Origin: Treponema medium
GTDB lineage: Bacteria > Spirochaetota > Spirochaetia > Treponematales > Treponemataceae
Reading direction: 5' to 3'
Length of the DNA: 64,000 bases
Assembly (NCBI RefSeq): GCF_017161265.1
Contig: NZ_CP031393.1
Coordinates: 2,232,001-2,296,000 of the forward strand
The notes under the pieces are model-generated. The model did not search any database. It had not been told where the DNA came from and saw nothing but the letters and a program-made list of their open reading frames with translations. Shown one piece after another: positions 8,378 to 17,814 of the stretch (within the stretch, counting starts at the first letter, position 1; each line of letters opens with the position of its first letter). A program made the translations under genes and the position numbers.

Positions 8378-8504
8378 CAACCCCGACGCAAGCGTCGGGG
8401 TACAGTGCTCAATGTTTCGCACTGTATGTTCTATAAGGTGGTTGCAGTCGGCTTTAATACCCTTTGTTACGACGCAAGCGTCGGGGTATTAAACCCTCCG
8501 CACG
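8378..8504 (+). repeat. R repeat between troA and troB
   Basis: Copy of the R family in a 127-bp form: CCCCGACGCAAGCGTCGGGG hairpin near the left end, a core containing GGTGGTTGCAGTCGGC, a second GACGCAAGCGTC hairpin and the right end CCCTCCGCACG. It carries an extra AGTGC/GCACT hairpin also seen in the 53.7-kb copy. Left flank is AATCAA. It separates troA from troB inside one operon and could lower downstream expression or stabilise troA mRNA. Confidence 0.85.
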
Positions 8505-8522
8505 AATAATAAGGAAAGAATT

Positions 8523-9401
8523 ATGGACGGTAAGCAGGAATATCCCGTTGAACTTACAGTAAAGGATGTCAGTGTTGCGTACAATAATGGACATGTAGCC
8601 TTGCACAATGCTTCCTTTTCCCTGCAAAGGGGGACGATTACCGCATTGGTCGGGGTAAACGGCAGCGGAAAGTCCACGCTTTTTAAGACAATCATGGGCT
8701 TTATTAAACCGATGAGCGGATATGTAACCATCTGCGGAAAACCGATTGGTATGGCACAAAAACAGCACTTACTTGCATACGTGCCGCAGTCTGAAGATGT
8801 GGACTGGTCGTTTCCGGTTAGTGTGTGGGATGTGGTGATGATGGGGCGGTACGGCTATATGAATTTTCTCCGTATTCCGAGCAAAAAGGATAAAGAAATG
8901 GCCGAGCGCAGCTTAGAGCGGGTACAGATGGTCGATTTTAAAGACCGTCAGATCGGCGAACTTTCAGGCGGGCAAAAAAAGCGGGTATTTCTGGCACGGG
9001 CGCTTGCGCAGCAGGGAAAAATCATATTGCTCGATGAGCCGTTTACCGGAGTTGATGTTAAAACGGAAACAGCGATTATCGAGCTGCTGCGTGAGCTCAA
9101 AAACGAAGGGCATCTGATCTTTGTTTCTACACACGATTTAGGTTCCATCCCTGAGTTTTGCGACCATGTTGTAATCATCAATCGGACGGTGATTGCTTCC
9201 GGTGCGACGGAAACAACCTTTACCGCTGAAAACCTGATCAAAGCATTCGGAGGAGCGCTGCGAAGTATTAAGATTGATCATACCGACAACCCGGACGAAA
9301 GCTCGCACGAAATAAGGGTATTCACCGACGATGAAGGCGCGTTAATTACCAAGCAGGAGGGCAAACCGTACCTCAAGGGCATAAGAAATGTTGTTGAGTA
9401 G
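8523..9401 (+). CDS. troB: Metal ABC transporter ATP-binding protein TroB
   Basis: A 292-residue ABC ATPase that powers import by TroC/TroD. Walker A is GVNGSGKST, the Q-loop is in [12 protein letters not shown], the signature is LSGGQKKR, Walker B is KIILLDEP and the H-loop is FVSTHD. A C-terminal tail of ~45 residues after the ABC domain is somewhat longer than usual. AAGGAAAG precedes the ATG. It is separated from troA by an R repeat and from troC by an L/K repeat, so the operon is spread over more DNA than usual. Confidence 0.93.
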   Translation: MDGKQEYPVELTVKDVSVAYNNGHVALHNASFSLQRGTITALVGVNGSGKSTLFKTIMGFIKPMSGYVTICGKPIGMAQKQHLLAYVPQSEDVDWSFPVSVWDVVMMGRYGYMNFLRIPSKKDKEMAERSLERVQMVDFKDRQIGELSGGQKKRVFLARALAQQGKIILLDEPFTGVDVKTETAIIELLRELKNEGHLIFVSTHDLGSIPEFCDHVVIINRTVIASGATETTFTAENLIKAFGGALRSIKIDHTDNPDESSHEIRVFTDDEGALITKQEGKPYLKGIRNVVE

Positions 9402-9417
9402 TGGCGGTTTTGAAAAA

Positions 9418-9488
9418 GCAACCGCGCCCGATATATTTAAAGCGGTTGCGTTCCTTTCTGTGGAAAATTTTATTAAAAATTTTCCACA
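9418..9488 (-). repeat. L hairpin pair (copy A)
   Basis: GCAACCGC (9418-9425) pairs with GCGGTTGC (9442-9449). TGTGGAAAATTTT (9459-9471) pairs with AAAATTTTCCACA (9476-9488). This double hairpin accompanies every K element in the window and here lies just left of one. Confidence 0.8.
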
Positions 9489-9506
9489 GTTTATTTTGAA
9501 GAGAAA

Positions 9507-9770
9507 GGCAAACACATTAGACAAATATATAAAAATCGCAGAATAATGGAGGTTGTGAGACCATTTGAGGCTGTCCAAAAACTTCAGCTTTTGGACAGCT
9601 TCCTTAGATTTAGATGCGACGTTTAAAATTAAGTCATTGCTGTATAAAGACTTAATTTTAAACTCGACGGGGATTTCCCGAAAGTAACCAACTTTTGGGA
9701 AATCCCCAACTCTGGTCGAACAGCCCCATTATTCTGCGGGGTGTTAAAAAAATAGTCTGATGCGTTTGCC
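9507..9770. repeat. K element (copy A) carrying a nested trident
   Basis: Terminal inverted repeats are GGCAAACACATTAGAC (9507-9522) and GTCTGATGCGTTTGCC (9755-9770). Inside are GCAGAATAATGG and CCATTATTCTGC as inner arms, then the conserved GAGACCATTTGA and AACTCTGGTCGAA loop sides. A trident of 139 bp sits between those loop sides. The element ends 13 bp before troC. Confidence 0.85.
9569..9707 (+). repeat. Trident repeat T2 nested in the K loop
   Basis: Hairpin 1 CTGTCCAAAA/TTTTGGACAG (9571-9598); linker CCTTAGATTTAGATGCGACG; hairpin 2 GTTTAAAATTAAGTC/GACTTAATTTTAAAC (9621-9663); CTCG; hairpin 3 GGGGATTTCCC/GGGAAATCCCC (9669-9707). It is nearly identical to the free-standing copy at 36991-37128. 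Confidence 0.85.
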
Positions 9771-9783
9771 TTGATGGAGTGAT

Positions 9784-10665
9784 ATGTTATTGATTCCTTT
9801 TCAGTATGAGTACATGGTGAAAGCGATTTTGGTGAGCGGAGGTGTCGGCGGGGTGTGCGCCCTGCTGTCATGCTTTGTTGTGCTGAAAGGCTGGTCGCTT
9901 TTGGGAGATGCGCTGTCCCATGCGGTGGTGCCGGGAGTCGCAGTTGCTTACATTATCGGTATTCCGTTTTCAGTCGGCGCGTTTATCAGCGGAATGCTTG
10001 CGGCATTGGTTATGGGCTTTGTTAAAAACAAGACCCGGATTCGCGAAGATGCAGTTATCGGTATTGTCTATACCACGTTTTTTGCGCTCGGTGTGCTGCT
10101 GATCTCACTGTACCCAAGTAACATCAGCCTTACGACAATCATTATGGGAAATATTCTCGGTATTGCCGACAGAGATATTGTGCAAACGCTGATTATTGCA
10201 GGCGGAAGTCTTATCATCATTTTGCTGAAATGGAAAGATTTGCGGCTTTTCTCTTTTGATCCGTCGCACGCCCGCTCGATAGGACTGAACACCAATGCGC
10301 TCTACCTGTTGCTGCTCACTCTTCTTGCGGTTACGGCGATTGCGGCGCTGCAAACGGTAGGCAGTGTGCTGGTTGTGGCAATGCTGGTAACGCCGGGTGC
10401 TGCCGCATATCTGCTCACAGACAGATTTCCGATAATGATGGGGCTTGCGGCGGTCATCGGGACACTCACTGCTTCAGCAGGAGCCTATATCAGCTATTAT
10501 CTGAACGGCTCGGCAGGCGGGTGTATTGTTGCGCTGCAATTCTTTTTATTTTTGGCCATTTTGTTCTTTGCGCCGCATCACGGCATCATCTCCGCGCGGC
10601 GGACGGCAGCACGTTCGATAAAAGCATTTTTTGGGCAAAAGAATGAGGTTTGTGCCTCTGTGTAA
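9784..10665 (+). CDS. troC: Metal ABC transporter permease TroC
   Basis: A 293-residue integral membrane protein of the ABC-3 family with about eight to nine hydrophobic segments. The family motif LKGWSLLGDALSHAVVPGV lies near the N-terminus. With TroD it forms the membrane channel for Mn/Zn import. GGAG lies upstream of the ATG, just beyond the end of the K element. It is a clear paralogue of the next gene, sharing GWSLLGDALSHA versus GWSLMGDAISHA. Confidence 0.93.
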   Translation: MLLIPFQYEYMVKAILVSGGVGGVCALLSCFVVLKGWSLLGDALSHAVVPGVAVAYIIGIPFSVGAFISGMLAALVMGFVKNKTRIREDAVIGIVYTTFFALGVLLISLYPSNISLTTIIMGNILGIADRDIVQTLIIAGGSLIIILLKWKDLRLFSFDPSHARSIGLNTNALYLLLLTLLAVTAIAALQTVGSVLVVAMLVTPGAAAYLLTDRFPIMMGLAAVIGTLTASAGAYISYYLNGSAGGCIVALQFFLFLAILFFAPHHGIISARRTAARSIKAFFGQKNEVCASV

Positions 10666-10709
10666 TAGCACCGCAGAGGCACAACGGACGCAAAACTGAG
10701 GAGAGGTCT

Positions 10710-11573
10710 ATGTGGTTAATGTCGGTTTTAGAGCCGTTTACGTATGGATTTATGATAAAGGCGCTCGTAATAGCGGCGTTGGTTGGGGGTGTTTGCGCCC
10801 TTATTTCGTGTTATCTGATCTTAAAGGGCTGGTCGCTGATGGGGGATGCGATTTCTCATGCGGTGCTGCCGGGAATTGTAGGGGCGTATCTTTTGCATAT
10901 TCCGCTTGGGGTTGGGGCGTTTACGGCGGGGCTATTGAATGCGGCTGCGACGGGGTGGATAAAAGACCGGAGCCGTATCCATGAAGATTCGGTGATGGGG
11001 GTGGTGTTTACGGGGCTGATGGCGATCGGGCTGATTTTGGTGACGAAGGTGAGTTCGAACATTCACTTTATGCATATTTTGTTCGGGAGCCTTTTGGGAA
11101 TCGAACGAGGCGATATGATACAGGCGATTGTGTGTTCGGTGGTGACGCTGGTTGTGGTGCTTATGAAACGGAAGGATATTCTGCTGTACTTGTTTGATAA
11201 AAACCATGCGCAGGCGGTGGGCTTGAATGTGCAGGCTATTCATTACCTGTTCCTTTCGCTGACGGCGCTGACCATTGTTGCATCGCTGCAGGCGGCGGGG
11301 ATTTTGCTGACAGTTGCGATGCTGATTATCCCCGGCTGTATTGCATATCTTTTGACGGACAGGCTGAACCGGATGCTCCTTATTTCCGCTTGCTCCGCTG
11401 TGATGAGTTCTTTGATTGGTACTTACGTGAGTTATTACCTGAACGGAGCAACCGGCGCCTGTATCATTTTAACGGAGTCGTTCTTTTTTGCCTGCGCGAT
11501 GGTGTTTGCTCCTAAATACGGTATGTTGGCACACCGCCGGGCAGCGCGGAAAGCACGTTTAGCGCTCGCTTAG
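10710..11573 (+). CDS. troD: Metal ABC transporter permease TroD
   Basis: A 287-residue ABC-3 permease paralogous to TroC, with the motif LKGWSLMGDAISHAVLPGI. I place the start at the ATG after GAGGAGAGGTCT, giving MWLMSVLEPF; a frame 60 bp longer would overlap troC and add an unlikely Arg-rich N-terminus. It probably pairs with TroC in a heterodimer. No regulator or pgm gene follows, unlike the T. pallidum tro operon; the regulator is upstream here. It ends 7 bp from a convergent gene with no clear terminator. Confidence 0.93.
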   Translation: MWLMSVLEPFTYGFMIKALVIAALVGGVCALISCYLILKGWSLMGDAISHAVLPGIVGAYLLHIPLGVGAFTAGLLNAAATGWIKDRSRIHEDSVMGVVFTGLMAIGLILVTKVSSNIHFMHILFGSLLGIERGDMIQAIVCSVVTLVVVLMKRKDILLYLFDKNHAQAVGLNVQAIHYLFLSLTALTIVASLQAAGILLTVAMLIIPGCIAYLLTDRLNRMLLISACSAVMSSLIGTYVSYYLNGATGACIILTESFFFACAMVFAPKYGMLAHRRAARKARLALA

Positions 11574-11580
11574 GACTCGC

Positions 11581-12030
11581 TTAGTGCTTCAAAAAGCGCA
11601 AAGGGAGATCGATATCGCTCCATTCTTCTTCAGTCATTACGGTTATCCCATTTTTCATAAGTAAACCTGCCGTTTTCCCGTTTCCTGCAGTGAGTATTCC
11701 GGAAAAAGTCCCGTCATAAACCAAACCTTTTCCGCATGAAGGGGAACGAGCTTTTAGCAGGGCATCTGTACAACCATACTGCTGTGCTATTTCTAAAACT
11801 ACAGCAGCACCTTTTTCAAATGCTTCGGTTACGTCATCGCCGTCACTGTTGATGACTTTTCCTGCTTTTATTTCTGCTGCCGAACGCGGTGTCGGTAAGC
11901 CTCCAAGCTGCTCCGGACAGACAGGTATTGCTTTTCCTTCTTTTACAAGCTGCTGCACGACAGGATTTATTGCTTTCTTTCCGTCATACCTACAGGGGAA
12001 TCCTGCAAGGCAGGCGCTTACAATGAGCAT
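11581..12030 (-). CDS. DUF523 family protein
   Basis: A 149-residue protein with the DUF523 signatures VSACLAGFPCRYDG near the N-terminus, VCPEQLGGLPTPR and RSPSCGKGLVYDG. The conserved cysteines suggest metal or Fe-S binding, but the family function is unknown to me. I choose the ATG preceded by GAGGAG at a spacing of about ten; a GTG seven codons upstream is part of that Shine-Dalgarno region. It converges on troD and follows clpC. Confidence 0.85.
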   Translation of the reverse strand: MLIVSACLAGFPCRYDGKKAINPVVQQLVKEGKAIPVCPEQLGGLPTPRSAAEIKAGKVINSDGDDVTEAFEKGAAVVLEIAQQYGCTDALLKARSPSCGKGLVYDGTFSGILTAGNGKTAGLLMKNGITVMTEEEWSDIDLPLRFLKH

Positions 12031-12113
12031 AAGCGAAACGCTCCTCTTCACAGGTATATATCATAATTCCTGCATTTTCGGCGCTTCCGATAATGCAGGT
12101 AGCGCTGTTTTAA

Positions 12114-14603
12114 CTACCCTTCCTGCGGTTCCGTAGACACGGCGGGAAGTAAGGTGATGGTTGTTGCCGGAATCGCCGCTCTGTCGTTTTGAATGCTTAT
12201 CGTAAGTGTATTTCCGTCCGTGCCGATGACAGCGGTTGTATCCGGCGTAAACTCCCCCGCAATGATTTTGACGGCGAGGACATCTTCTATTTCGGTTTGC
12301 AACAGCCTGCGCATCGGACGGGCGCCGAGCAATGGATCATAGCCGTGCTTTATACAATAGGCGCGGGCATTATCAGTGATTCTAAGCTGTAACTGTTTTG
12401 CAGCGAGGCGGCCTGTCAATTTGGAAAGCTCCAACTCGAAAATAGCCTCTATCTCTTTTTCTGAAAGCGGAGTAAAGACAATCAGCGAATCGAGTCGGTT
12501 TAAAAACTCCGGACTAAAGATTTTTTTTGCTTCCAGTTCTGCAGACTTCTTCATGCTCTGATAGTCGATGGTGCGGTTTTCTTCCCGTGCAAAGCCGAGC
12601 GGTTCGTCCATCAAATTTCGCGTGCCGACATTGCCGGTAAGAATGATCACCGTATTCCGAAAGCTCACTGTATGGCCGAGGCTGTCCCGCAGTTCCCCCT
12701 CCTCCAGCACCTGTAATAACAGGTTAAAGACATCGGGGTGTGCTTTTTCGATTTCATCAAACAGGATAACCGAATACGGATTCCGTCTGATTTTTTCCGT
12801 CAGCATTCCGCCGTTTTCAAAACCGATGTACCCCGGAGGCGCTCCGACCAACCGTGCAACGGCATGCTTTTCCATGTAATCGCTCATATCGACCCTGATA
12901 AGGGATTCCGCAGAGCCGAAGAGGAATTCGGCAAGCGCCTTTGCGAGCAGCGTCTTCCCTACCCCTGTCGGTCCTAAAAAGAGGAACGAGCCGATAGGCC
13001 GGTCAGCCGATGCAATTCCTGCGCGGGAACGGCGCAGCGCATTTGCGATAATACCGATTGCCTCATCCTGTCCGATAATAGTTTTGTGCAGCTCTTTTTC
13101 GGTTTCGGCAAGACGCTTTGCTTCGTCGGAGCCGACACTCTTGAGCGGAATATCCGTCATTAAAGAGACGGTTTCGGCAATGTCGGCAGGGTCTACTTCA
13201 AGCATTGTTTCGTTTTCTTGGTTCAACCAGCGCATTTTGATTTTTTCCAGCTGAACTTTTAAGAGTTTTACTTCGTCGCGCACGACAGCTGCCCGTTCAT
13301 AATCCTGTACTGCAACCAAGTCCTTCTTTTCGCCGGCAAGCTCCGCAATCCGCTGTTCGATGGTCGTGATATTTTGAGGCAGCTCGGTAGTATCCATTTT
13401 CTTCAAAGCGCCCGCCTCGTCCATCACGTCGATTGCCTTATCGGGGAAGAAACGGTCGGGGATATAGCGGGACGAAAGCTCTACAATCTTTTTAATGGTT
13501 TCGTCGGAATAATGAACATGGTGATGCTGCTCATACTTTGCTTTAAGCCCTCCGAGAATCGCACAGGTTTCTTCCTTTGTCGGCTCTTTAATCAGCACGG
13601 ACTGAAAGCGCCGCTCAAGGGCGGAATCTTTTTCAAAATACTTGCGGTATTCGTCAAGCGTTGTTGCACCGATACACTGTATTTCTCCGCGGGCAAGCGC
13701 CGGCTTCAGGATATTAGCCGCATCGAGCGCACCCTGAGAGCCGCCGGTACCGATGAGGGTATGCAGCTCGTCGATAAATAGAATGATATTTTTAGCCTCG
13801 CTGACTTCTTTGATGATGCGCTTGATGCGTTCCTCAAACTGTCCGCGGTATTTGGTGCCGGCAATGACGGAGGCAAGATCGAGCGATATAACCCGCTTCC
13901 CGAACAGCGAGCGAGGTACCTGCTCATTCACAATCGCCGCCGCGAGCCCTTCGACGATCGAGGTTTTTCCGACGCCGGGTTCTCCGATTAAGACGGGATT
14001 ATTCTTGCTGCGGCGGGATAAAATCTGCATCACACGGCGCATTTCCCGTTCTCTACCGATCACGGGATCGAGGAGGCCTTCGCGGGTTATCTGCGTGAGG
14101 TCTCTGCTGAATTCGGATAATATACTGTGTTTCTTTTTTTCCTGCGGCTGTTTATCACGCCGAGTATCCGTACCGCGCAGTTGATTCAGTGTCTGCTGCA
14201 CATCATCGAGAAAAATCCCCTGCTGTAAAAAGAAATGCGCAAGAATACTCTCTTGTATCTGAGCAAAGGCCAGAATAAGATGCTCCGTTCCGGCGGCTTC
14301 CTGCTGTAGTATCCGGGCTTGAGCGGCAGCGGTATCGACAAGCTGTTTGACCCTATTTGATGAAGGAATTTCTCCCCTCACCGGCTCGCCTTCCCGTATC
14401 GGCGTACTTTGCTCCAGCCGCAGCTGCAGTGTCAAAAAATTGACATGGAGATTCTCCAATAAGCGGTATCCGCGCCCCAGTTTTTTTGTGATGAGCGCAA
14501 GCAGTATATGTTCAGGTTCTACCGTGTCGGCATTCACTCGCCGAGCTTCTTGCTGGCTAAAAACCGTCAACAATTCATAAAGATTCTGTGAAAGAGTATG
14601 CAT
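12114..14603 (-). CDS. clpC: ATP-dependent Clp protease ATP-binding subunit ClpC
   Basis: An 829-residue Hsp100 unfoldase with an N-terminal Clp_N repeat domain (~1-145), first AAA+ domain (Walker A GEPGVGKT), a middle domain with a UVR-like stretch ([18 protein letters not shown]) and a second AAA+ domain (GPTGVGKT). It would feed substrates to ClpP, and in Firmicutes it recognises arginine-phosphorylated proteins made by McsB. AGGAGA precedes the ATG. It follows mcsA-mcsB with 16 bp between, so the three are one operon. No ctsR is present. Confidence 0.95.
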   Translation of the reverse strand: MHTLSQNLYELLTVFSQQEARRVNADTVEPEHILLALITKKLGRGYRLLENLHVNFLTLQLRLEQSTPIREGEPVRGEIPSSNRVKQLVDTAAAQARILQQEAAGTEHLILAFAQIQESILAHFFLQQGIFLDDVQQTLNQLRGTDTRRDKQPQEKKKHSILSEFSRDLTQITREGLLDPVIGREREMRRVMQILSRRSKNNPVLIGEPGVGKTSIVEGLAAAIVNEQVPRSLFGKRVISLDLASVIAGTKYRGQFEERIKRIIKEVSEAKNIILFIDELHTLIGTGGSQGALDAANILKPALARGEIQCIGATTLDEYRKYFEKDSALERRFQSVLIKEPTKEETCAILGGLKAKYEQHHHVHYSDETIKKIVELSSRYIPDRFFPDKAIDVMDEAGALKKMDTTELPQNITTIEQRIAELAGEKKDLVAVQDYERAAVVRDEVKLLKVQLEKIKMRWLNQENETMLEVDPADIAETVSLMTDIPLKSVGSDEAKRLAETEKELHKTIIGQDEAIGIIANALRRSRAGIASADRPIGSFLFLGPTGVGKTLLAKALAEFLFGSAESLIRVDMSDYMEKHAVARLVGAPPGYIGFENGGMLTEKIRRNPYSVILFDEIEKAHPDVFNLLLQVLEEGELRDSLGHTVSFRNTVIILTGNVGTRNLMDEPLGFAREENRTIDYQSMKKSAELEAKKIFSPEFLNRLDSLIVFTPLSEKEIEAIFELELSKLTGRLAAKQLQLRITDNARAYCIKHGYDPLLGARPMRRLLQTEIEDVLAVKIIAGEFTPDTTAVIGTDGNTLTISIQNDRAAIPATTITLLPAVSTEPQEG

Positions 14604-14619
14604 AGTATGTCTCCTGTTT

Positions 14620-15720
14620 CTACAGTCCGTTTTTTGCGGAGTTTTGTATCCGCAGCTCAGCCCGTTTTAAGATCTCCTGTACTAAAATCGCGCGGATACG
14701 CTCAATACGAAGTTCATCCAGCTGAAAGGGTTCTTCAAGATGAAACGTACCGTTCAACATCAAAAAGGCGATATGGGCGGTTTGAGTTTGATACAGAAGC
14801 GCAAGACAGGCTTCCGGACTTAAACCTTCGATAAAGCCGAGATTGATGCCGAGTTTTATCTTGAATACAAGGTCTATTGTATCTTTTACATCGAGCAAGT
14901 ATGCATTTTTCGCAATACTAAACGCCTTAATGACATCATCTTGAATACGCCACAGCTGCGTTTTTACCAATGAATCCCGCAATTCCCGCTCTTCATTGAT
15001 GAGTTCCCGAATCGCAGACGTTATCATACTGATTTGCACCTCATCGGTATAGCCCGCGGCGCTTTTAGTAGAAATGAGGTACAAATAACCGAGCAGCCGT
15101 TTAGTATTCTGTGCATAATAGGCGTGTACTTCAAAATTTTGCTTTGTAAGCGCCTCTATCTTTCCCTGTATTTTGTTCGTCAGCGAATGACCGGGCAGCG
15201 AACACAAAACCGAACATTTAATCCCGCTCCCGATATTCATCACATCCGAAGATAAATACCCGAAATCCTGCACTGCGCTGAACTCCAGCGTTTCAGCCAA
15301 TGTATCGATGATATTCTTTCCCAGCATAAAGCATTTTTGAAGTTCAAAACCCGCATAGAATGCTGAAAGCCTAATATGATCTTTCACATTCACAGTTGCC
15401 GAAAGAATACCATCGTCACGGACAATAACCCCCGTACCGAAATTTCGCTCCAGATTGGCAGGAATGATATTCCGCTCTTCAAAAATCTTTTTTGCTATTG
15501 CATCCAAGGTATCGAGCCGGATGGGATGAAAACCGTTGGAAGGAGGCAGATCTTGAAATGCAGATACGACAGTCCGGTATACCGTTTCCGCATCTTCTTT
15601 TCCGAGTGTCGGAGGAAAGCGGTAGTTCTTTAAATTCCGTACAATACGTACCCTCGAAGAAAGAACCGTATCGTTGTCGTTTCCGGAATAGGTATACCAT
15701 GCATTCGAAGCGGCAAACAT
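14620..15720 (-). CDS. mcsB: McsB-like protein arginine kinase homologue with degenerate catalytic motifs
   Basis: A 366-residue member of the ATP:guanido phosphotransferase family, in the McsB place between mcsA and clpC. The N-terminal VLSSRVRIVRNL matches the nucleotide-binding SSRVR motif. The canonical catalytic NEEDHIR loop reads NVKDHIR here (N111-V112-K113-D114-H115), losing both acidic residues. The usual CPTNVGTGLRA loop reads DVMNIGSGIKC (159-169), losing the Cys-Pro and the Arg. Length and the C-terminal region look normal. It may be an inactive adaptor that binds arginine or phosphoarginine, or may use other residues. The start follows AGGAGGTG and overlaps the end of mcsA closely. 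Confidence 0.88.
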   Translation of the reverse strand: MFAASNAWYTYSGNDNDTVLSSRVRIVRNLKNYRFPPTLGKEDAETVYRTVVSAFQDLPPSNGFHPIRLDTLDAIAKKIFEERNIIPANLERNFGTGVIVRDDGILSATVNVKDHIRLSAFYAGFELQKCFMLGKNIIDTLAETLEFSAVQDFGYLSSDVMNIGSGIKCSVLCSLPGHSLTNKIQGKIEALTKQNFEVHAYYAQNTKRLLGYLYLISTKSAAGYTDEVQISMITSAIRELINEERELRDSLVKTQLWRIQDDVIKAFSIAKNAYLLDVKDTIDLVFKIKLGINLGFIEGLSPEACLALLYQTQTAHIAFLMLNGTFHLEEPFQLDELRIERIRAILVQEILKRAELRIQNSAKNGL

Positions 15721-15721
15721 A

Positions 15722-16228
15722 CTAGGATGACACCTCCTGTTCTTTTATCTTATCGCGGAGGTATGCTGCCAGTTCATACTCTTCATTTTCTACCGCCTTT
15801 TGCAGTTCCTCTTCAAGATGTTGCAACGAAACTGCCGTGCCCGAAAACGTTTCCGGCTGAGGGGGGAGATTTCCTGCATAAAAGACCTCTCCGGAAGTTT
15901 CTTGCATAAGTTTTAGTACGGTATCGCGGAAATAAAAAAAACAGCGAGGGCAGCCGAGGATTTTCTTTTCTTTGACACGGCTGAGCGGCATTCCGCAATC
16001 GGGACACGCCAGAGGGTGAACACTATCCCTTGCCTCTTCCGAAGTTTCTAATTGAGGTATAAGCCCGTCAAAAATAGCTTTAAGCGAAAGATGCATTTCC
16101 TTGTTACCGGAATAAAGATGGTGCCTTTTAACGCATGCCCTGCAAATATACAGTTCTTTAGCCTTTCCGTCTATAATTTGCCGCACGAGCATAGAGGCAT
16201 TATGCTTTCCGCATATCTGACATATCAT
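15722..16228 (-). CDS. mcsA: McsA-like zinc-finger/UVR-motif protein
   Basis: A 168-residue protein with four CxxC pairs (CQIC, CRAC, CPDC, CPRC) expected to bind two zinc ions, and a C-terminal UVR motif (residues ~140-165) of the type found in UvrB and ClpC. In Firmicutes McsA binds and activates McsB. It is the first gene of mcsA-mcsB-clpC. All four zinc pairs are intact although its partner kinase has lost catalytic residues. No CtsR box or CIRCE is obvious upstream. Confidence 0.9.
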   Translation of the reverse strand: MICQICGKHNASMLVRQIIDGKAKELYICRACVKRHHLYSGNKEMHLSLKAIFDGLIPQLETSEEARDSVHPLACPDCGMPLSRVKEKKILGCPRCFFYFRDTVLKLMQETSGEVFYAGNLPPQPETFSGTAVSLQHLEEELQKAVENEEYELAAYLRDKIKEQEVSS

Positions 16229-16338
16229 GCTGCACTACTCCTCAAGGTGATGTTATTTCCTTGCATATACGCTAGAAGCATACAGGCAATGATTGATAAA
16301 ATCAAGGAGCCGGCAGTATTAAGGTTTTAATTGCTTCG

Positions 16339-17790
16339 CTATGCTGAGGGTTTTTCGTTTATTTCGCGAGATGCGGTATGCCGTTGGCGCTTACGGACAA
16401 AGGTCGCATGAGACATTCCAAGACTTTCCGCCGCAAGCCGCACATTACCGTAGGTTTTATACGCAAAATCGATATATTCTGCTTCTATATCCGCAAGCGC
16501 AGCCTTTAAATTGTGTACGCTATCAGGCTGCTTTACCGGTATGTACAAAGGTTCTGCCTGCTGTTTACAGGGAGTAATAAACGTATTCATAGCCGTAATC
16601 TCGTCGCTGTCGGTAACGATAACCGCACGTTCCACAATATTCCGCAGCTCGCGGATGTTTCCCGGCCACTCGTACTCAACCATCAGCCGGAGCGCCGCAT
16701 CAGAAAAGTATTTACGGAATGCATATTTCCGATTGAGCTGTTCAAGGAACAGCTCCGCCAGCGGGATAATATCGTTGCGGCGTTCGCGGAGCGGCGGAAT
16801 GTGCAGCGGAAACACCATCATCCGGTAATACAGGTCTTTGCGGAACTTCTTTTTTTTGACCATTTCCTCTAAGTTACGGTTTGTCGCCGCAATGACACGT
16901 ATATCTACCGGAATGGGTTTTGTACCGCCGATACGCTTTACCTCATGTTCTTGCAAAACCCGCAACAGCTTTACCTGCATATTCAGGGGCAGCTCACCGA
17001 TTTCATCGAGGAAGATGGTTCCTTGATCGGCAACCTCAAAAAGCCCTGCCTTGCCGTTCTTATCAGCACCGGTAAAAGCGCCCCGTTCATAGCCGAATAG
17101 CTCGCTTTCTATCAGATTTGCGGGAATAGCGCCGCAGTTCACACTGATAAACGATTTTTTATTACGGCGGCTTTGGCTATGGACATATTGGGCAAATACC
17201 TCTTTACCGACACCTGTTTCACCGCTGATCATCACCGTTGTATCAAGCGGAGCAACCTTATCCGCCATACGGATAAGGGAAAGCGTTACCTTATCGGCGG
17301 CAATAAAATCCGTTTTATCGAGGAATTGAGTTCTGATATGCTCCAATTCTTTATGCAGGCGCAGCCGTTCCTCGTTCCGGAATTCTATTTCTTCCCTCAG
17401 ATGATGAATTTCAGTCATATCCCGGACATTAGTAATTACCATTTCGATCTTATTGTTCGGGCCGAATACCGGCGTACTGGTAATCAGTGCCTGACGCCCT
17501 GTACTGAATTTTTGCCGGAGCGTTACCGGCTTACCTGTCCGGATTGCGATTAAAGAACCCGACTGAGAGATAGTACCGCCCTCTTCAAGCTGCTTCATAT
17601 TACAGCCCATGATATCGTCGCGAGAAATACCGGTAATCACTTCATAAGCTTTATTTGCCCGCAACGTATTGGCATCTCCGTCAGTGATGTAAATACCGTC
17701 AAACATATTTTCAATAATGGAATCAAGCTGTTTTTCCGCATCCAAGCGGATCGGACAAGAATCTTTTCTCAAACATTCATACTCAGCCAT
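16339..17790 (-). CDS. PAS-domain sigma54-dependent transcriptional activator
   Basis: A 483-residue bacterial enhancer-binding protein with an N-terminal PAS sensor (~20-135), a central AAA+ domain (Walker A GETGVGKE, sigma54-contact loop GAFTGA, Walker B TIFLDEIGELP) and a Fis-type helix-turn-helix at the C-terminus (LAAESLGMSHATFVRKRQR). It has no receiver domain, so its signal is probably a ligand or redox state sensed by PAS. The architecture resembles PrpR/RocR-type regulators. Target promoters were not identified. It lies back to back with the other sigma54 activator system after one intervening gene. Confidence 0.9.
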   Translation of the reverse strand: MAEYECLRKDSCPIRLDAEKQLDSIIENMFDGIYITDGDANTLRANKAYEVITGISRDDIMGCNMKQLEEGGTISQSGSLIAIRTGKPVTLRQKFSTGRQALITSTPVFGPNNKIEMVITNVRDMTEIHHLREEIEFRNEERLRLHKELEHIRTQFLDKTDFIAADKVTLSLIRMADKVAPLDTTVMISGETGVGKEVFAQYVHSQSRRNKKSFISVNCGAIPANLIESELFGYERGAFTGADKNGKAGLFEVADQGTIFLDEIGELPLNMQVKLLRVLQEHEVKRIGGTKPIPVDIRVIAATNRNLEEMVKKKKFRKDLYYRMMVFPLHIPPLRERRNDIIPLAELFLEQLNRKYAFRKYFSDAALRLMVEYEWPGNIRELRNIVERAVIVTDSDEITAMNTFITPCKQQAEPLYIPVKQPDSVHNLKAALADIEAEYIDFAYKTYGNVRLAAESLGMSHATFVRKRQRHTASREINEKPSA

Positions 17791-17814
17791 CTGCGACCCT
17801 CTCTATTATTTTTT

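Noticed and set aside
7352-11573. Zinc-specific ZnuABC system
   Set aside because: The binding protein lacks the His-rich loop typical of ZnuA, and the adjacent regulator is MntR/DtxR-like and not Zur/Fur-like, so a Tro-type Mn/Zn system fits better.
12189-14184. Several plus-strand frames of 60-143 codons opposite clpC
   Set aside because: Antisense shadows produced by the codon pattern of clpC.
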